Origin: Buxus sempervirens
Lineage: Eukaryota; Streptophyta; Magnoliopsida; Buxales; Buxaceae
Reading direction: 5' to 3'
NCBI GenBank assembly: GCA_947561395.2
Contig: OX387190.1
Coordinates: 25,042,858 to 25,106,857, forward strand
Length of the DNA stretch: 64,000 nucleotides
Part shown: one piece after another, positions 11,687 through 24,560 of the stretch
Layout: each line of letters starts with the position of its first letter
How positions within the stretch are numbered: the first letter of the stretch is position 1
The notes under the pieces: model-generated
What the model saw: only the letters and a program-made list of their open reading frames with translations
The model's database searches: none
What the model was told of the DNA's origin: nothing
Translations under genes and position numbers: made by a program

Positions 11687-11890
11687 ATGAAGCAAACATT
11701 TGAAATGCGGTCAAGGCACGACTGCGTTTGAAATGCGGTCAAGGCATGACCTCATTTCAAACGCAGTCACGAAAAAAGGCCTATAAATAGGCCTCCACCC
11801 CCCATTCTTTGTAAGCTGGTCCCCCCCCCCCCCCCCCCCCCCCCCCCCTCGTTTCCACTCTGTCCCCACGCCCAAAAGGCCTCTCTACTG
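11687..11890 (+). promoter_or_regulatory. Copy-A-specific palindrome, TATA and poly-C module
   Basis: In copy A this short segment replaces about 1.1 kb present in copies B and C. It holds two direct repeats of TTTGAAATGCGGTCAAGGCA. The second lies in a long hairpin: a 16-bp perfect stem (11720-11735 with 11753-11768) enclosing a second 5-bp stem (GGTCA/TGACC). Then follow a TATA box inside its own palindrome (GGCCTATAAATAGGCC, 11778-11793) and a run of 28 C (11821-11848). The layout resembles a truncated LTR promoter. The element family is unknown. Confidence 0.5.
11821..11848 (+). repeat. Poly-C run of 28
   Basis: An uninterrupted homopolymer of 28 C (poly-G on the other strand) directly after GTAAGCTGGT. 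Such runs are rare in plant DNA, prone to assembly error in length, and able to form G-quadruplex or i-motif structures. Confidence 0.85.
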
Positions 11891-13589
11891 ATTTCAAAAG
11901 TTAGTAAAAAAATGTGCTTGGTAAAGTTTTAAAAACATTGTGCAATTATTATAATAGTTTTATTAGTGGGTTATAGCAGATGGTGATGGTGATGGTTGTG
12001 GTTGTAATGGTAAGAGGTGCAACTTGGGTTGGATAAAACCAAAAAACCAGCCGACCCAACAGACTTTAGTCGGTTTGGTTTGGGTTCTATTACTTTCGGT
12101 TTACTTTTGTTTCCAAAAATAATAAGCCAAATTAGTTCAATTAGTTTGGATTGAAGGCTTGATTAAACTGAATAGAATCAAAACCCAACTTACATAAATT
12201 AGATTCCCAAACGAACTAAATATATACTATACAATATATATGTAGTACCTATTTATGAATTAATATTACCTATTATTAATTTATAATATATAATATATAT
12301 GCCATATGCATAGTATTAATGAACAAATGACTTAGAGTAAATGATAGTTACAATTTATTATTTTTATATTTATTGATTAAAATCAATGAAAATAGGTAAA
12401 ATTGGCCTAACCCCAACCAAACTGAACCGAATGAAAGTTAGGTTGGGTTGGGTTTAGGGGGTTTAATTATATATTTTATTTATTTATTTATTTATTTTTG
12501 GTGGTTGGTGTTCGGGTTGGCATAGTCACTTCTCAATTCAGGTTAGTTTAGTTTTGGATTGGTAGACATATACCTCATTTTGATTTGGATTGAGGTCAGC
12601 CTGAACCAAACTTCCACTCCTAGTAATGGTGATGGTAATGGTGATAAATGGAGTGATGGTATTGGCGGCAGCAGCTGCGGTGGTGTTGACATCTAATATG
12701 CCCTCTTATTTTTCCTTATCTCTTTTCTTGTTCTTTTTTTTCTTTTTTTTTTCATTTTTTATCATTTCATATGTACAAAGAAATCCAAGGAATGGGGGAT
12801 TGTTATGCTACATCCTACGTGCAATAAAGTAAAAGCAAAGTCAGCTGTAGACGTGATGAAACTTACAAAGATTAAAAAAAATATACATATATATAAGATC
12901 CAAATTAAACAAGGTCCAATCTAAATAAAAAGCTAGAAAACCAGAAGAGACAAAGTAGTGACATGTTCGGCTACAAAAATTCTATCATTTCAATAAAAAA
13001 AAGGGTTTTTTTTTAAATTTTTGCTTTTAGCATTTTTTTTTTCCTCTCTTCCTTTAAATCCATTATCTCATGAATTCTTGCTCCAAAACTTATCCATTAA
13101 CAATCAAAAGCATCCACTTTGGTGGCTCAATAACAAAGACATCAAATGAACACACCAGAAATAAATTAACAAACTGAAGAAAAGAAAGTTGCGATTGTTT
13201 TCTGCAATTCAGGTTCATAAACAAATAAATTAAGAAACTAAATTAGTTCAGGTAATCTCAAGAGAGGGGTTGCTGATGATGCCCAAAAATATATTGACTC
13301 AGAATGGTTGTTCCAAGGATCTGATATGTTTGAAACTCCCCAAAAATCATGCCTTGGAAGCAACTTTATAAGATAGATTAAATTTGGTGCTTGGCGTTAA
13401 ATCACTAAGGACGTGTATGGGTTAATTCGACCAAGAATTCAGAATCTTATGATTTTTTTTATTATTATTATTTCAGATTACAAAATAACCATTCGCATAA
13501 TAATTGGCTACACCTGAGAAGATATAAAATGAAAAAAAAAAAACAATTTTATAGCATTTAGATGAAAGGAAATGACTAAACCACCTGGA

Positions 13590-16150
13590 TTTGAAGCTCT
13601 TGCAGTCAACAACGGTCTTCCCCTTAAGGTGTGTCAATGGAGCTCCTCCTGCTCTCTTCCTAAGAGTCTCCCCTCAGTTCCCTCAATGTTCTTCTCTTTT
13701 TCTTAGCGTGTGCTCTCTCTTTAGTCTTTTCACTCCTCCTTCAGTCGGTCTAAAAGATTACTTTGCCTTCTTTTTCTAGAGACTCATCCTTCTTCCATGG
13801 CCTTTTCCTTTCCAAGACTTTTCAACTTATTGACCCTGCAGATAATGGTGGTGGCTGTTGGCAATGGACCACAAATAATTTGATGAATCAAACAAAAAGT
13901 TACAAAAATGTCATAAAAAAATTTTAAGAACGATTCTCTATTTTAAAAACTGAAAAATGTTAGCTTCTAGAAACAGGGCGGTTTTTGCATTGTTCTCTCT
14001 AAAAACAATTTGAAATTTGTGCTTACCAAACGAGATTTTAGGTTTTTTGTTTTCAAAAAAAAAAAAAAAGGCTGTTTTCAAACTCTGCAAATGGAGTAAT
14101 TACGGCATCATTTTTAACCAAAAATGATTCCAACTGGAGAATAGAGGAGTATAGTTCAAGAACGATGGAAACAAGAATTCCATGCCATGGGAGCCACCCA
14201 ATACATGACATATCAACATTCACATCCATTTCTGGCCCTCTTTTTTTTTTTTCTTTTCAAAAATTGTCCTCCACAAGATTGAAAGAGACAATACAATATA
14301 TATACACACACGCAAGATTGAAAGAGACGATACAAACACAAACAACAATTCTAGGAATATAACTAAATACTGTTTTATTATACTTTTAACGTGGATCTCA
14401 TCTTATATTTTTAGTAGAATTAAGAGAGCCTTATTTACCTTTTACCTTAATTTACCATTCAAATTTACTTTTCTAAAATCTAAAGATATCTACTTTAAAG
14501 ATGCCGCCCGCTTAAGCGGTAAAGCGAGGTTGTACTTCAGAATCCAGATCAAATCCTGCTCTCACCACCTATTTCCCCCTTCCCTTAAGACTCAAAAAAT
14601 AAATAAATAAATAAAAATCTATGTTTTTACTTATCTATTTGACGTTACCAAACATTATTTTATGTTAAAAAGGCATTTTAGTAAGTTAAAAAGCTTATCT
14701 AAGTTTTTAATTAAGCAATCCCCATACAACCTGCGAGTGAATCACATAAGTCCACGTCTACTTTGATGAGGGTATTCACCAAACCTTATTAAGCTCTGCC
14801 ATGAACAATTGCCATGAACAATTTCTCCTTCTAAGTGGAACTATTATCAACGAGAGACAAAAGAATCTACCTCGATCACGCATCAATGATAGACAAAAAG
14901 AGTCTACTTCAATCACGATTGCAAGACCGTTCGTAAGACGGTCGGTGGCAGAAGAAAACGACTCACTTCAATCACGCATTTCTATCTGGGTCCAAATTTG
15001 CTTTTTAAAAAGCTGAGGATGACTTTTGACGCGCCTGTCTTAGAGGAATCCAGAGCCTTTAAGTACCTTTCACTTTTCCTTCCGCTCGTAACAGCTGTCA
15101 CCTAGCACGTGCTTTCCCATTCAAGCCAGCCTGGATATACCCAATTCAAATGGGAATCTTAATAGATGTTAGTATAATAATTACGCGCATGGCTGATCAG
15201 TATAATATTAATATTATACGGTTAAAAAATAGGGTATTCCCATTAGGGGCAGGTGGGACGGAGTGGGTTACCTGTTTAACCCCACCCATTCCCATCGCTA
15301 CACTACCCGATTAAAAACTATAATTTTCAGATTTTCATTGGCATTTGAAAATTGTGGTTTTAAATTCATTGTGTTTGATATCTCCCATTAGCTTTCTGAG
15401 CAAAAGTTAAAACAAATTTTTTGGTGAATGAAGAAAGAATCAAACTCTTTCTAACAAGGTGTCTCAATGGAGCTCCTCCTCCTCTCAGTCGGTCTAAAAG
15501 ATTACTTTCCCATCTTTTCTAAAGACTCATCCTTCTTCCATGCCTTTTTCCTTTCCAAGACTTTTCAACTTGTCGACCTGCAAATAATGGTAGTGGATGT
15601 TGGCAATGGACCACAAACAATTTGATGAATCAAACAAAAAGTTACAAAAATGCCATCAAAAAAATTTTAAGAACGATTCTCTATTTTAAAAACTGAAAAA
15701 TTTTAGCTTCTAAAAACAGGGCGGTTTTTGGATTGTTCTTTCTAAAAACAATTTGGAAATTGTGCTTACCAAATGAGATTTTAGGTTTTTTTTTTCAAAA
15801 ACAATAAATAAATAAAAAAGCCGCTTTCAAACTCCGCACATGGAGTGATAAATTATGACATCATTTTTAATTAAAATTATTCCAACTGGAGAATAGAGGA
15901 GTATAGTTCAAGAATGATGGAAACAAGAAGTCCATGCCACCAGAGCCACCCAATACATAACATATCAACATCCACACCCATTTCTGGCCCTCCTTTTTTT
16001 TCTTTTTCCAAAAATTGTCATCCACAACCAAAAGAATTTCAACATATAACCATCACAACCACCGCTCCTACCGGTGATGAAGTACACTACATTATATATA
16101 TATATATATGCAAGATTGAAAGTGACAATACAAACACAAACAACAAATAA
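13590..16150 (+). repeat. Internal direct duplication (13590-14350 and 15460-16150)
   Basis: Two similar segments in the same order and orientation share AGGTGTGTCAATGGAGCTCC or its variant, CTTTTCAACTT, TGGCAATGGACCACAAA, AAACAGGGCGGTTTTTG, and the GGAAACAAGAA..CCATGCCA stretch. The spacer between them (14360-15450) holds no recognised gene. Related sequence occurs once in copy B (about 38700-39470) and partly in C (59120-59520). Confidence 0.6.
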
Positions 16151-16159
16151 GTCTACAAT

Positions 16160-17635
16160 TAACAAGTTAGAATAAAATTAATTCGTCACAAAAATGGGAT
16201 TCACGAATATACCTATTTTGGTCTTTAAAGGAATGCAATGGAGTTGTGGTTCAGTCCAGATCAAAACCAAACATGAGTTGTAGATTGCTTAGTGGAAACC
16301 ATATTCAGTCCGGAACCCTTCTTTGAGTTCGGCGTAGCAAATGGAACCAACATTTTAGAATTTAGTATACTTCCACTTTAAGGTTACCCCGGTTGATTAT
16401 AAAAGACTATTTTCTAAAATTAGAATATATAAACTAATAATATAAATATTTATAAAATATGTACTTTTTATACATAATATATGTAAAAATAACATTTTTA
16501 ATACATGCATCAAAAATATTTTAAATAAATAAGGTGGAGTCAAGGTAGGGCGGGGGTGGGGGACTAAAACCTAACCTGCCCCTAACTCGAGTTTGGCTAT
16601 ACCAAACCCATCCCATTAGGGGTGGGTGGGGCGGAGCAGGTTACCAGTTTAAACCCACCCCATTGCCATCGCTACCATACCCAATTAAAAACCATAATTT
16701 TCAGATTTCTTTGGCATTTGAAAATTGTGGTTCTAAGTTCATCGTGTTTGATATCTCCAATTACATTTCTGAGCAAAATTTAAAACAATTTTTTTTATAT
16801 GAGGAAAGAATCAAATGGCCACAACCATATGCGAAAGTTGCCTTATTTAAAGAGTAATCCTGGGTGCCAAACAGCCTTAGTGATTGGAGAAAGAAACAAA
16901 TGCACTTAAAGTTGTTTTAATTAGAGGGACTATTCTTTGCAAACTAAACTGGACAGACCAGTCAAACAGATGGAATCGCCAACTAATTTAGTTTTCTTAT
17001 AATTACAATTAAATTTATTCTAATTGTACTGACACTTGGGATATGAATTGAGGTTAAAATGTACATAAGAAGTGGGGCTCTAGCATTTGTGAAATCCCCA
17101 TCTTTCAAAGTTTTCATCTCAAGCATCACTTCATGGTTAGCCATTTAAATTAAATCTTTTTTTCTTTCCTCTCTTTTATTTTTTTGTTTTGTTTTGTTTT
17201 GTTTGCTTTTCTTCCTTTCTAAATCATAAATTTTTGTTTGTCTCACCATCTTTATTTACTTGGTGAGACATGGGTTTAATTGTGGCAAGAAGTATAGAAG
17301 GTGGACTTTTACCAGTGATTCACAGACGCAGCATTACCAGTGGTAATAGCACTAAACAATGGTAAAAGTATAATAGGTCATGGTGTGAATTGCTTCTCAA
17401 AAGAAAGAGAGAGAAAAAAAACCTTTTACTAGCGGTTATAATAGCCCATAAATATTTATTTTACTAATGGTATTAATCTATCAGTATCTATACTACTATT
17501 AAAAGCACAAACTACTTTAAGTGTTTTTTATTTTCACATACCTATAAAATATCCTTCCTTATAGTCATTAATTTCAAATATTTAAGTAAACTATTTTTTC
17601 AAAGTGTGCCATTTAATTAGCCAACATCAGGTGTG
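16160..17635. repeat. Dispersed repeat also found at 24120-24550 and 39500-41060
   Basis: Recognisable pieces include a TTTTCA..TTTGAAAATTGTGG inverted repeat (about 16690-16730), AAATTCATTGTGTTTGATAT and CAAATGGCCACAACCATA. It occurs once more in the cluster at 24120-24550 and, with its whole context, at 39500-41060. No coding potential was seen. Confidence 0.6.
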
Positions 17636-17909
17636 TGAAGTATAAAACCCTGACCCAGATTATAATTTAATTATTAAGATTAATTATCTAAAGTGTAATT
17701 GCTAGACTAATTAAGTATTTGTGTTATGAAGATGAGGTAAGTGTGGATTATTCTTGAGGATTTAGAGAAATCAATTGAACTTTATGAAGGTTAGTAAGGT
17801 AAGCTTAGTTAATATTATTTCTAAATTTCAATTGTCTAAGATACTCTCCAATCAAATTTAGTGAATTGGAAATCAAATTCTGAAAAATTAGAGTTTAGTG
17901 TATCTAAAG

Positions 17910-19125
17910 TAATTCCCAAGTATACCCTGGGTACCCCAAAGTTTACCCTAGGTATCCTCCCGGATAACACTAGTGTATACCCATGTATACCCCAAAATTA
18001 TCCCCTAAGAATACTCAAAGTAACTTTTAAGAATACCCAAGGTACCTCTCAAGTGTACCTTAAGTATCTCTCAAGAATACCCAAATAACCTCTCAAGTAT
18101 ACCCTAGGTACCCCACTTCTATACTCAAGGTACACCCAAGTATTACTCAAGGTACCCTCATTATATACCCAAGGTATGCCCAAGTATTACCCAAGGTACC
18201 ACCCAAGTGTTACTTAAAGTACCCCCAATTATACCTAAGGTACCCCACTTGTATCCCTACTTTAATTGCCTAAGGTACCCTTGTGTTTGCCTAAGGTATC
18301 CCCTTGTGTTTGCCTAAGGTACCCTACATGTATGCTTAAAGTAACCCCTATATTACCTAAGGCACTTCACTCATAGTGGCTAAGGTACCCCACTGTTTTG
18401 CCTAAGGTACCCCATTCAAATACCTAAAGTATCCCTTAATTAGACCTAAGGTACCTCACTTGTATTGCCTAAGATAACCCTTTATTTTAATTAAAGTACC
18501 CTACTATTTTACTTAAAGTACCCCTTGTTTACCTAAGATGCATTCCCTTATACAGCTAAGGTACCCCCTTTATATAACTAAAGTACCTCCAACATACCTA
18601 AGGTACATCCCCTATATTACCTAGGGTACACCCCTTGTATTTCCTAGAGGTACTCCTCTCATATAAGTAAGGTACCCCCACTATTTCACCTAGGGTACAC
18701 CCCCTATATAGCCAAAGTACCCTCTTTGTCTAACTAAAATAACCCCTATATAAGTAAGGTAACTCCCATTGTTTTGCCTAAGGTATAACCCCTTATATAA
18801 CTAAGGTACACCCCTTCTATAATTAAGTACCCTCCTCAATATGACTAAGGTACACCTCTAAGCTTATCTAAAGTTTACCCCTTAGAATAACTAAGGTAAA
18901 TCCCTTGAAACATCAAGGTATGTCCTCAAATAATTAAAGTATCCTTTATATAACTGAGTTACCCTTCTGTGTTAACTGAGGTACACCTCCCAAGCATTCC
19001 TAAAGCATGCCTTTTGAAGTGGCTAAGGCAAACACCCCACTTAACACTAAGGTACTCCATTTAATACCAAGGTACCCCACTCGAATAACACTAAGGTACC
19101 CTTGATATGCCTTAGGTAGACCCTA
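17910..19125 (+). repeat. GGTACC-core minisatellite, about 1.2 kb
   Basis: Dozens of degenerate units of about 20-30 bp have the form CCTAAGGTACCCCACTTGTAT. Most contain the KpnI core GGTACC or a one-base variant. Unit length and sequence drift gradually. The array lies upstream of the TATA box within the 3.9-kb element. Confidence 0.85.
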
Positions 19126-20594
19126 GGGTTTAGTTGAATAAAAGCTTTGTTTAGAGGCAGATTTGAAAGGCCAAAAACTTGGGCATATAAAAGGATGCCC
19201 TAATTTCTATTTTAAGTGTTTTGAGAACACTTCCTCTTGTCTTGATCGTATAAAACAAGAGAGAGAGTTGCGGGAACTTGCTTCAAAACTTCAAGAAGAA
19301 GGAGAAGAAGAGGAGAGCTAGGAGACGACGTTGTTTCTCCATTAACATGTAAGTAGCAAACCTTTCCAAACAAAATGAATTACCAACTTTCGTATTTTCT
19401 CTCTAGTGTTTGGTTTATTTGATGAAATGATCTTGCATGATGGTTTTGATTTCTAAAATTTGTAGGGTTTTGGTGGTATGATAATCTTGTTGAGTTTTCT
19501 ATTGATTTACCATAGATTTCTGATTGTATTGATTATATTTCAGATTAGGGTTTGAGATTTGTGTTCAGATGGATTTGGGATGGATCTTTGTTCTAAAAAG
19601 TGTTTTAAAGCATGTTGGGAAGTTTTATGATAATCCTATTTGATGTTGGAAGTGTTGGAAATGATTTACATGAGTTTTGTGTTGAAAATAGTCAAAATAT
19701 TTCAAAATCCCGACCTTGCGATTAATCCTGAAAATTTACGATTAATCCTGAGCCAAACCCCCAAAAGACAAGTCTCTGTTATCTTAAATCGCGAATCAGG
19801 ATTAACCTGGGCGATTAATCTAGAGCCTTAACGGGTGCACGTTCAAAGGGAATGCGCAAACATTGCTTGCAATTGCCTTAGTGCGCGATCGTCAACCTTC
19901 AACGCGCTCGCGCTGCCTTAGTTTTAAATCTCAATGCCTGAACTTTAAACCTCAACGCCCGAACACTAAAGCTAATCGCCCCTGGGCAATTAATCCACGA
20001 CCTATTCGTGGACCATGTTTTTGACAATCTTCACCCTTTTTTCTCTCCAACCCTTTCCCAAACAACCCAAGCCTCTCGCACAGCACCCTTATTTCTATGA
20101 AAGATATTTAAGTAAATGTCGTGTATATTTAGTGTTCCATTTACTTAAGTCTTTACATGTAAATAAGGTTTTACCCTCCATTTGGAACCAATAAAAATAC
20201 TCTCAAGGCCCAATTCCCAACCAATAAAAAGTCAACTTTCCAGTTCATGCCTAAATTTCCAGTTTTCCCGATTTTCAAAAATGCCACTTTTTGAGTTTGA
20301 TACCCAAACGAGGGATTCAAAAGCCCAGCAAATTCTAGAAGATTTCTTTACTCTCCAATAGACCACAACCAGAATTTCAGCCCGAAATTCCTTGTAGATT
20401 TATCTAGAAAAATTCTACACCGAAAAGTCAACGTTTTTATCCAGACTTAGAATATTTTTGAGGTCCAAAACTTTTTGTCTCAGAATCCATTGATTTTTGG
20501 TAGGATGACTTATTTGAGAATTCTAAGACTACTCCACTCATCCAAAATGTGTTTTGAGGGTTTTACGATGTTCGTTTTGATAGACTTTGGATTT

Positions 20595-20830
20595 CATGAA
20601 CCGGGGCAGTGTAGAAGTACTCCACTCGGCCTTGATTCATCGGGCAGTGTAAAAGTACTCCACTTAGCCTTGATTCATCGAGCAGCGAAGAAGTATTCCA
20701 CTTGGCTTTGATGCGTCAGCAGTGTAGAAGTACTCCACTTGGCCTTGATTTCGTCGGCGGTGTAGAAGTACTCCACTGGGCCTTGATGCGTCGGCAGTGT
20801 TGAAATACTCCGCTTGGCCTTAATCTTGGA
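20595..20830 (+). repeat. Tandem repeat of about 40 bp, six units
   Basis: Units share GGCAGTGTAGAAGTACTCCA followed by CTTGGCCTTGATGCGTC. They are followed at 20845-20975 by about three diverged units of roughly 55 bp with TTGACTTGGAATTGTTGATT. Both arrays lie in the presumed transcribed part of the 3.9-kb element. Confidence 0.8.
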
Positions 20831-21578
20831 CAGCGATTATTAATTGGATTTGGACATTTGACTTGGAATTGTTGATTCGATTTTATCAATTACTCAATTG
20901 AGACATTTTACTTGGAATGGTTGATTTGATTTCACGAATTACCTGATTGAGATATTTGACCTGGAATTACACTTTATATCTGTTTGAGATGTTTTGGTTT
21001 ACATTTGGTATCTTATACTTGTGAATATTTCCATGATGTTACAAAATTGCATAAACTGTTTTTCTGCATGCATGTTTGCTGCTTACTGGGACTTTAAGTC
21101 TCGCGCATGTTTTGTTTTATCGGATTTGTTTTCAGATCCGCTTGGTAAGCCGTATATCTGGGCAGATATAGAGGGTGAGCTTCAGTTCTGTCCAGAGGAC
21201 TACTACCTGCAGTAGGACTCTTTTTATGATGTTGTATTTTGTTAGGGAATTGCAAATGGAATGTAAATAATATTTTTGGACTTATACTCTTGGGAGATAT
21301 CATTTGTACATGTCTGTATATTTTGGAGAGAACTTGTAAATGTTAGTTGCCTTAGTTGTATTTTGTTCACATGTATATCATGTTTTGGAGATTATAGTAT
21401 AGATGATCTTTTGATTATATGGAAACTTTTATTCCATGCTTCTTTAGTCATGCACTCTGATGATTGCTTTGTAATTGCCCGGGATTGATTGTGTCAATCA
21501 GGTTCTATTGGGCCCATAAGTAGGTCTCGGGTACAGGTTGGTGCTGTGATAGGGCAGACCCGAATCTGGGGCGCTACA

Positions 21579-22111
21579 TGGAGTTATTTTAATGAACTCT
21601 TACTAAATTAGAATTCTTCCTCAATAATTATCTCAATAGAGTTTTCTCCAATAATTATCTAAATAAAAGAATATTAATTGCAATACTTACCTTATAAAAG
21701 AAGAATTTTAATTATCTATTTTTTAGAATCTTTATTTTCAAAGTGGACACCTTTCTATATTCCCAATGTGAACCTCTATAATTCACAACAATAAGATTTA
21801 TTTAATTATTTATATTACAGATAGAAGTGATAAACTTCTAAAAGATACATCACTGTAAAACCCTGAATTTTTCAGATTATTAATTAATTAATATTAGATT
21901 ACTTAAGACAATTTTAGCTAACCCAATGAAGGAAATCAGGAATTTGAAGTTGATCCAATAGTCAGATCTTAAGATTGAAGGTAAATAATATTTAAAGTTT
22001 GATTTTAAATTTTATTTGTGGAGTACATGGAGTTTGATGCACATGAGGTGTATAGGATTATAATTCATTAAATTAGAATTAAATTACAAGATATGGGCGT
22101 GTGAGCATGTT
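21579..22111 (+). repeat. End of cluster flank A and start of a truncated LTR
   Basis: Sequence shared with copy B (about 41060-41957). It includes the site that is empty here but holds the Cassandra-like LTR in copy B (TTTAT, 21809-21813). At 21857 begins TGTAAAACCCTGAATTTTTC, a Gypsy-type LTR start also present at 41703. The shared sequence stops at about 22111, where the two copies diverge. Confidence 0.6.
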
Positions 22112-24115
22112 TAGTAGAAATTGAGCAAAAGTGAACACAGAAAGAGCAAAAAACAAGGCTAAGGAATGAGCTGAGAAAGTCAGACGGATCTGAAGGGTCC
22201 AAACCAGCCGGTTGCATTTAACTCAAAACTTCACAATGGCTTGTGATGACAATACTACTGATAATACTAAGTGCACCTAGTCCTGTCTGACCTGGGAGCC
22301 AACTTTTGATATTGCAAACACAGACACACACTGACACCTCTGTGCTCTTTCGATAACTGTTCTGCCTAACTATCATCGAGTTTCATATTGTGCTACTAAC
22401 CTTAGCTAATAAATCTGTAGCCTTGATGGGAACCATTTCTGGCTGCAATGGGCAGAAGGCTCGAAAAAGAAAAGAAAAGAAAGAAGGCTTTTGCACACAC
22501 TCCCCCAGTAAGTCTCCAACTGACATCCTATCTCTCTCCCTTCTTCGCAGGTATGATCAAGGCAAGAAAAGAAGTGGCCAAAGGCAAAGGAAAAGATAGA
22601 CCTCTCAAAAGAAGGCAAATACCCTCTCCTCAATCCCCAGTGGAGTTTCTTTAATAACGGAGAGTGGTATCTGAAAATGGAGGATGACAAGGAATATGCC
22701 GACAATAAACGACAAGAACACTGGACAAGCAGAAGAGCTCATAAAGGAAATGTGACATTCTCCCACCAATCCTCGGTGGAACACCATACCAAGAGAGGAA
22801 TGTCATGACAATGGAACTGAGCAGATAAAGAGGGCTCCCATAAATCCCCAGGGGAGCATTCTCTTCAAAAGAAGTCCTCATGTTTTTCTAAAGGAGTCCC
22901 AGTGTTTGTCTAAAGATGATCCCTGACTCGGCAGAAGCCCCGTCTCAGAGAAAGAAAAGAGGAAAAGGCTCCTCCACAAATCCCCAGTGAAAAGAGCCTT
23001 GTGGAGGGGAGCCTAGACTTAATCAAGCGACAGCCCCCAGCAGAAGAAAGAAATGGCGGGTCCTTCAAGACATGAAGAAGGATGAGCAGAATGAAGAACT
23101 TCTGGGCATTGGCCCCCTTTTTGTAATTTTTGATTTCCCACTTTTGTAAGTAGAATATGACAGGTGTGCGAGCTCCCTTGAGGTACCGGACAGCAGCAAG
23201 AGCACCTCCTCCTTCCTCCTTCTTCCTTCCCCCTTTCTTCCGCTCCTTCATGTAAAAAAAAATCCGTAAAAACCTTTCCTCAAAGTCCTAAGTCTGAAAA
23301 AGGGTAGAAGAGGCAGATCTTGTTTGTTGTGTCACTAGAGGAAGCATTATAATCACAACCAACCCACCAATGACCTGTAGGGATTTCATGCAAAGGAAGT
23401 CAAAAAGATTAGTAAGAAAATTTTGCAGCACATTCTAAAGAAAGCTTGATTGTACAAAATACTTAACATACCACTGCACAAAAAAAGTTTGCAAGAAACA
23501 GATAAATTAAGGATAAGTTTGATAAGCTCCTTACCATCAAAGCATAACCTTACAATTACACTTTTTAAGCCTATATTTGGACTGGAATGGACATTGGATA
23601 GAAATAAATGGAAAATACAAAGCCAGAAATCATCAAAACTAATAGAATTGATTTGGAGCCAGTATGGATTTTGTTTTATGAAGATAGAAGTTGTGTTTTT
23701 GGTGTTGAATAAGTGGGTTATCTAACTTTACCCAAGGAATGGCAACGGGGTGGGTTTTGTTGAACCCGATGTGTCAAGGATTTAGGTAATGCCAAACCCT
23801 GTCCCACCCTTATAGGTCAGTAACGGGTGGGTCGGGGTTTGCCTCGTTGCATTATAATACTTTAAAAAGAAACTAATTTTCAAATTAGAATATATAAATT
23901 AATAATACAAATATTAATAGAATACATAATGCACGTAAACATTAAAAAAAAAAATTTATTACATAATGCATGTAAACATAACATTTTTAATACATAAAAA
24001 ATAATTAAAATAAATAAGGCGAAGTCAAAGGGCAAGGCCGGGGCGGGTTGACCTAAACCCTAACTTGCCCTAACCCCAAGTTTGGTTATACCAAGCCTGT
24101 CCCATTTGCACGTTT
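22112..24115. other. Copy-A-specific repeat debris, no intact gene
   Basis: The stretch 22580-23020 carries four or five variants of AATCCCCAGTGGAG spaced through a purine-rich, GC-richer region, reminiscent of plant Gypsy leader sequence. After 23740 it becomes AT-rich with GGGTGGGT-type patches and AATATATAAATTAATAATA. Several short open frames overlap on both strands without recognisable domains. No gene is called. Confidence 0.4.
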
Positions 24116-24560
24116 AACCCGCTGCATCAAGTTAAAACCATAATTTCCAAATTTTCATTGGCATTTGAAAATTATGGTTTTAAATTCATTGTGTTTGATA
24201 TATTTAATTACATTTCTGAGCAAAAGTTAAAACAAATTTTTTAATGAATGGGGAAAGAATCAAATGGCCACAACCATATACGAAAGTTGTCGCCTTATTT
24301 AAAGAGTATTCTTGAGTGCCACATAACCTTAGTAACTTGTGATTGAAAAAAGAAACAAATGCCTAATGGTATTTTAAAGTTTCTTTGATTGAAAGAGACA
24401 ATGTTCTTTCTTGCGTGCTACACACACAACCTTTAATTACTTGTGAATGGGGAAAGAAACAAATGCCCTTAAAGTTGCTTTAATTAGAGGGAGTATTCTA
24501 GCATTTGTGAAATCTCCCTCTTTCAAAGTTTTCATCTAAAGCATCACTTCATGAGTAGAA
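24116..24560. repeat. Third occurrence of the AAATTCATTGTGTTTGATAT repeat
   Basis: This matches 16670-17120 and 40080-40530 with scattered substitutions and carries the same TTTTCATTGGCATTTGAAAA inverted-repeat core. It is flanked by unrelated DNA, which shows that the unit is dispersed and not only part of the tandem block. Confidence 0.6.

Larger units (their letters stand above)
10629..17635. repeat. Cluster flank, copy A (shared non-coding region beside CNL-A)
   Basis: AT-rich non-coding DNA matching 34332-41060 and, for its first part, 55137-59520. It consists of dispersed-repeat debris: poly-T runs, a TTTA microsatellite (12477-12497), GGTGATGG-rich patches (about 11980 and 12625), a hAT- or MITE-like segment with AAAACAGGGCGG (13970 and 15710), and a tract of GGGGCGGGT type near 16550-16660. 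Open frames here are short and not conserved in frame between copies. No gene was recognised. Confidence 0.75.
17641..21578 (+). mobile_element. 3.9-kb solo-LTR-like Gypsy element with a 5-bp target duplication
   Basis: Copy B is continuous from GGTGTGTGGAGATATTTTAA (about 41060), whereas copy A is interrupted at this point. The insert begins TATAAAACCCTGACCCAG and ends GAATCTGGGGCGCTACA. It is bounded by TGAAG (17636-17640) and TGGAG (21579-21583), one duplicated 5-bp site with one change. The ends match Gypsy LTRs of the TGTAAAACCC..CTACA type, with the TG start mutated to TA. A TATA box (GCATATAAAAGG, about 19185) and three tandem arrays lie inside. No gag-pol coding was recognised, so it is either a very long solo LTR or a non-autonomous element. 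Confidence 0.78.

Noticed and set aside
13260..13370. Exon-like reading GVADDAQKYIDSEWLFQGSD in the cluster flank
   Set aside because: It is similar in copy C but has a stop in copy B. No protein family was recognised, so it is not called.
14500..14570. tRNA-like stretch (GCTTAAGCGGTAAAGCGAGG .. AATCCTGCTCTC)
   Set aside because: I could not form a consistent acceptor stem and anticodon arm by eye. It is probably an unrelated repeat.
17910..19125. CRISPR-like reading of the regularly repeated GGTACC units
   Set aside because: Units are degenerate and contiguous, without unique spacers, and sit inside a plant LTR element.
22406..23251. Several overlapping open frames of 60-113 codons
   Set aside because: They lie in retroelement-like leader sequence with CCCCAGTGGAG repeats, overlap on both strands and show no domain.
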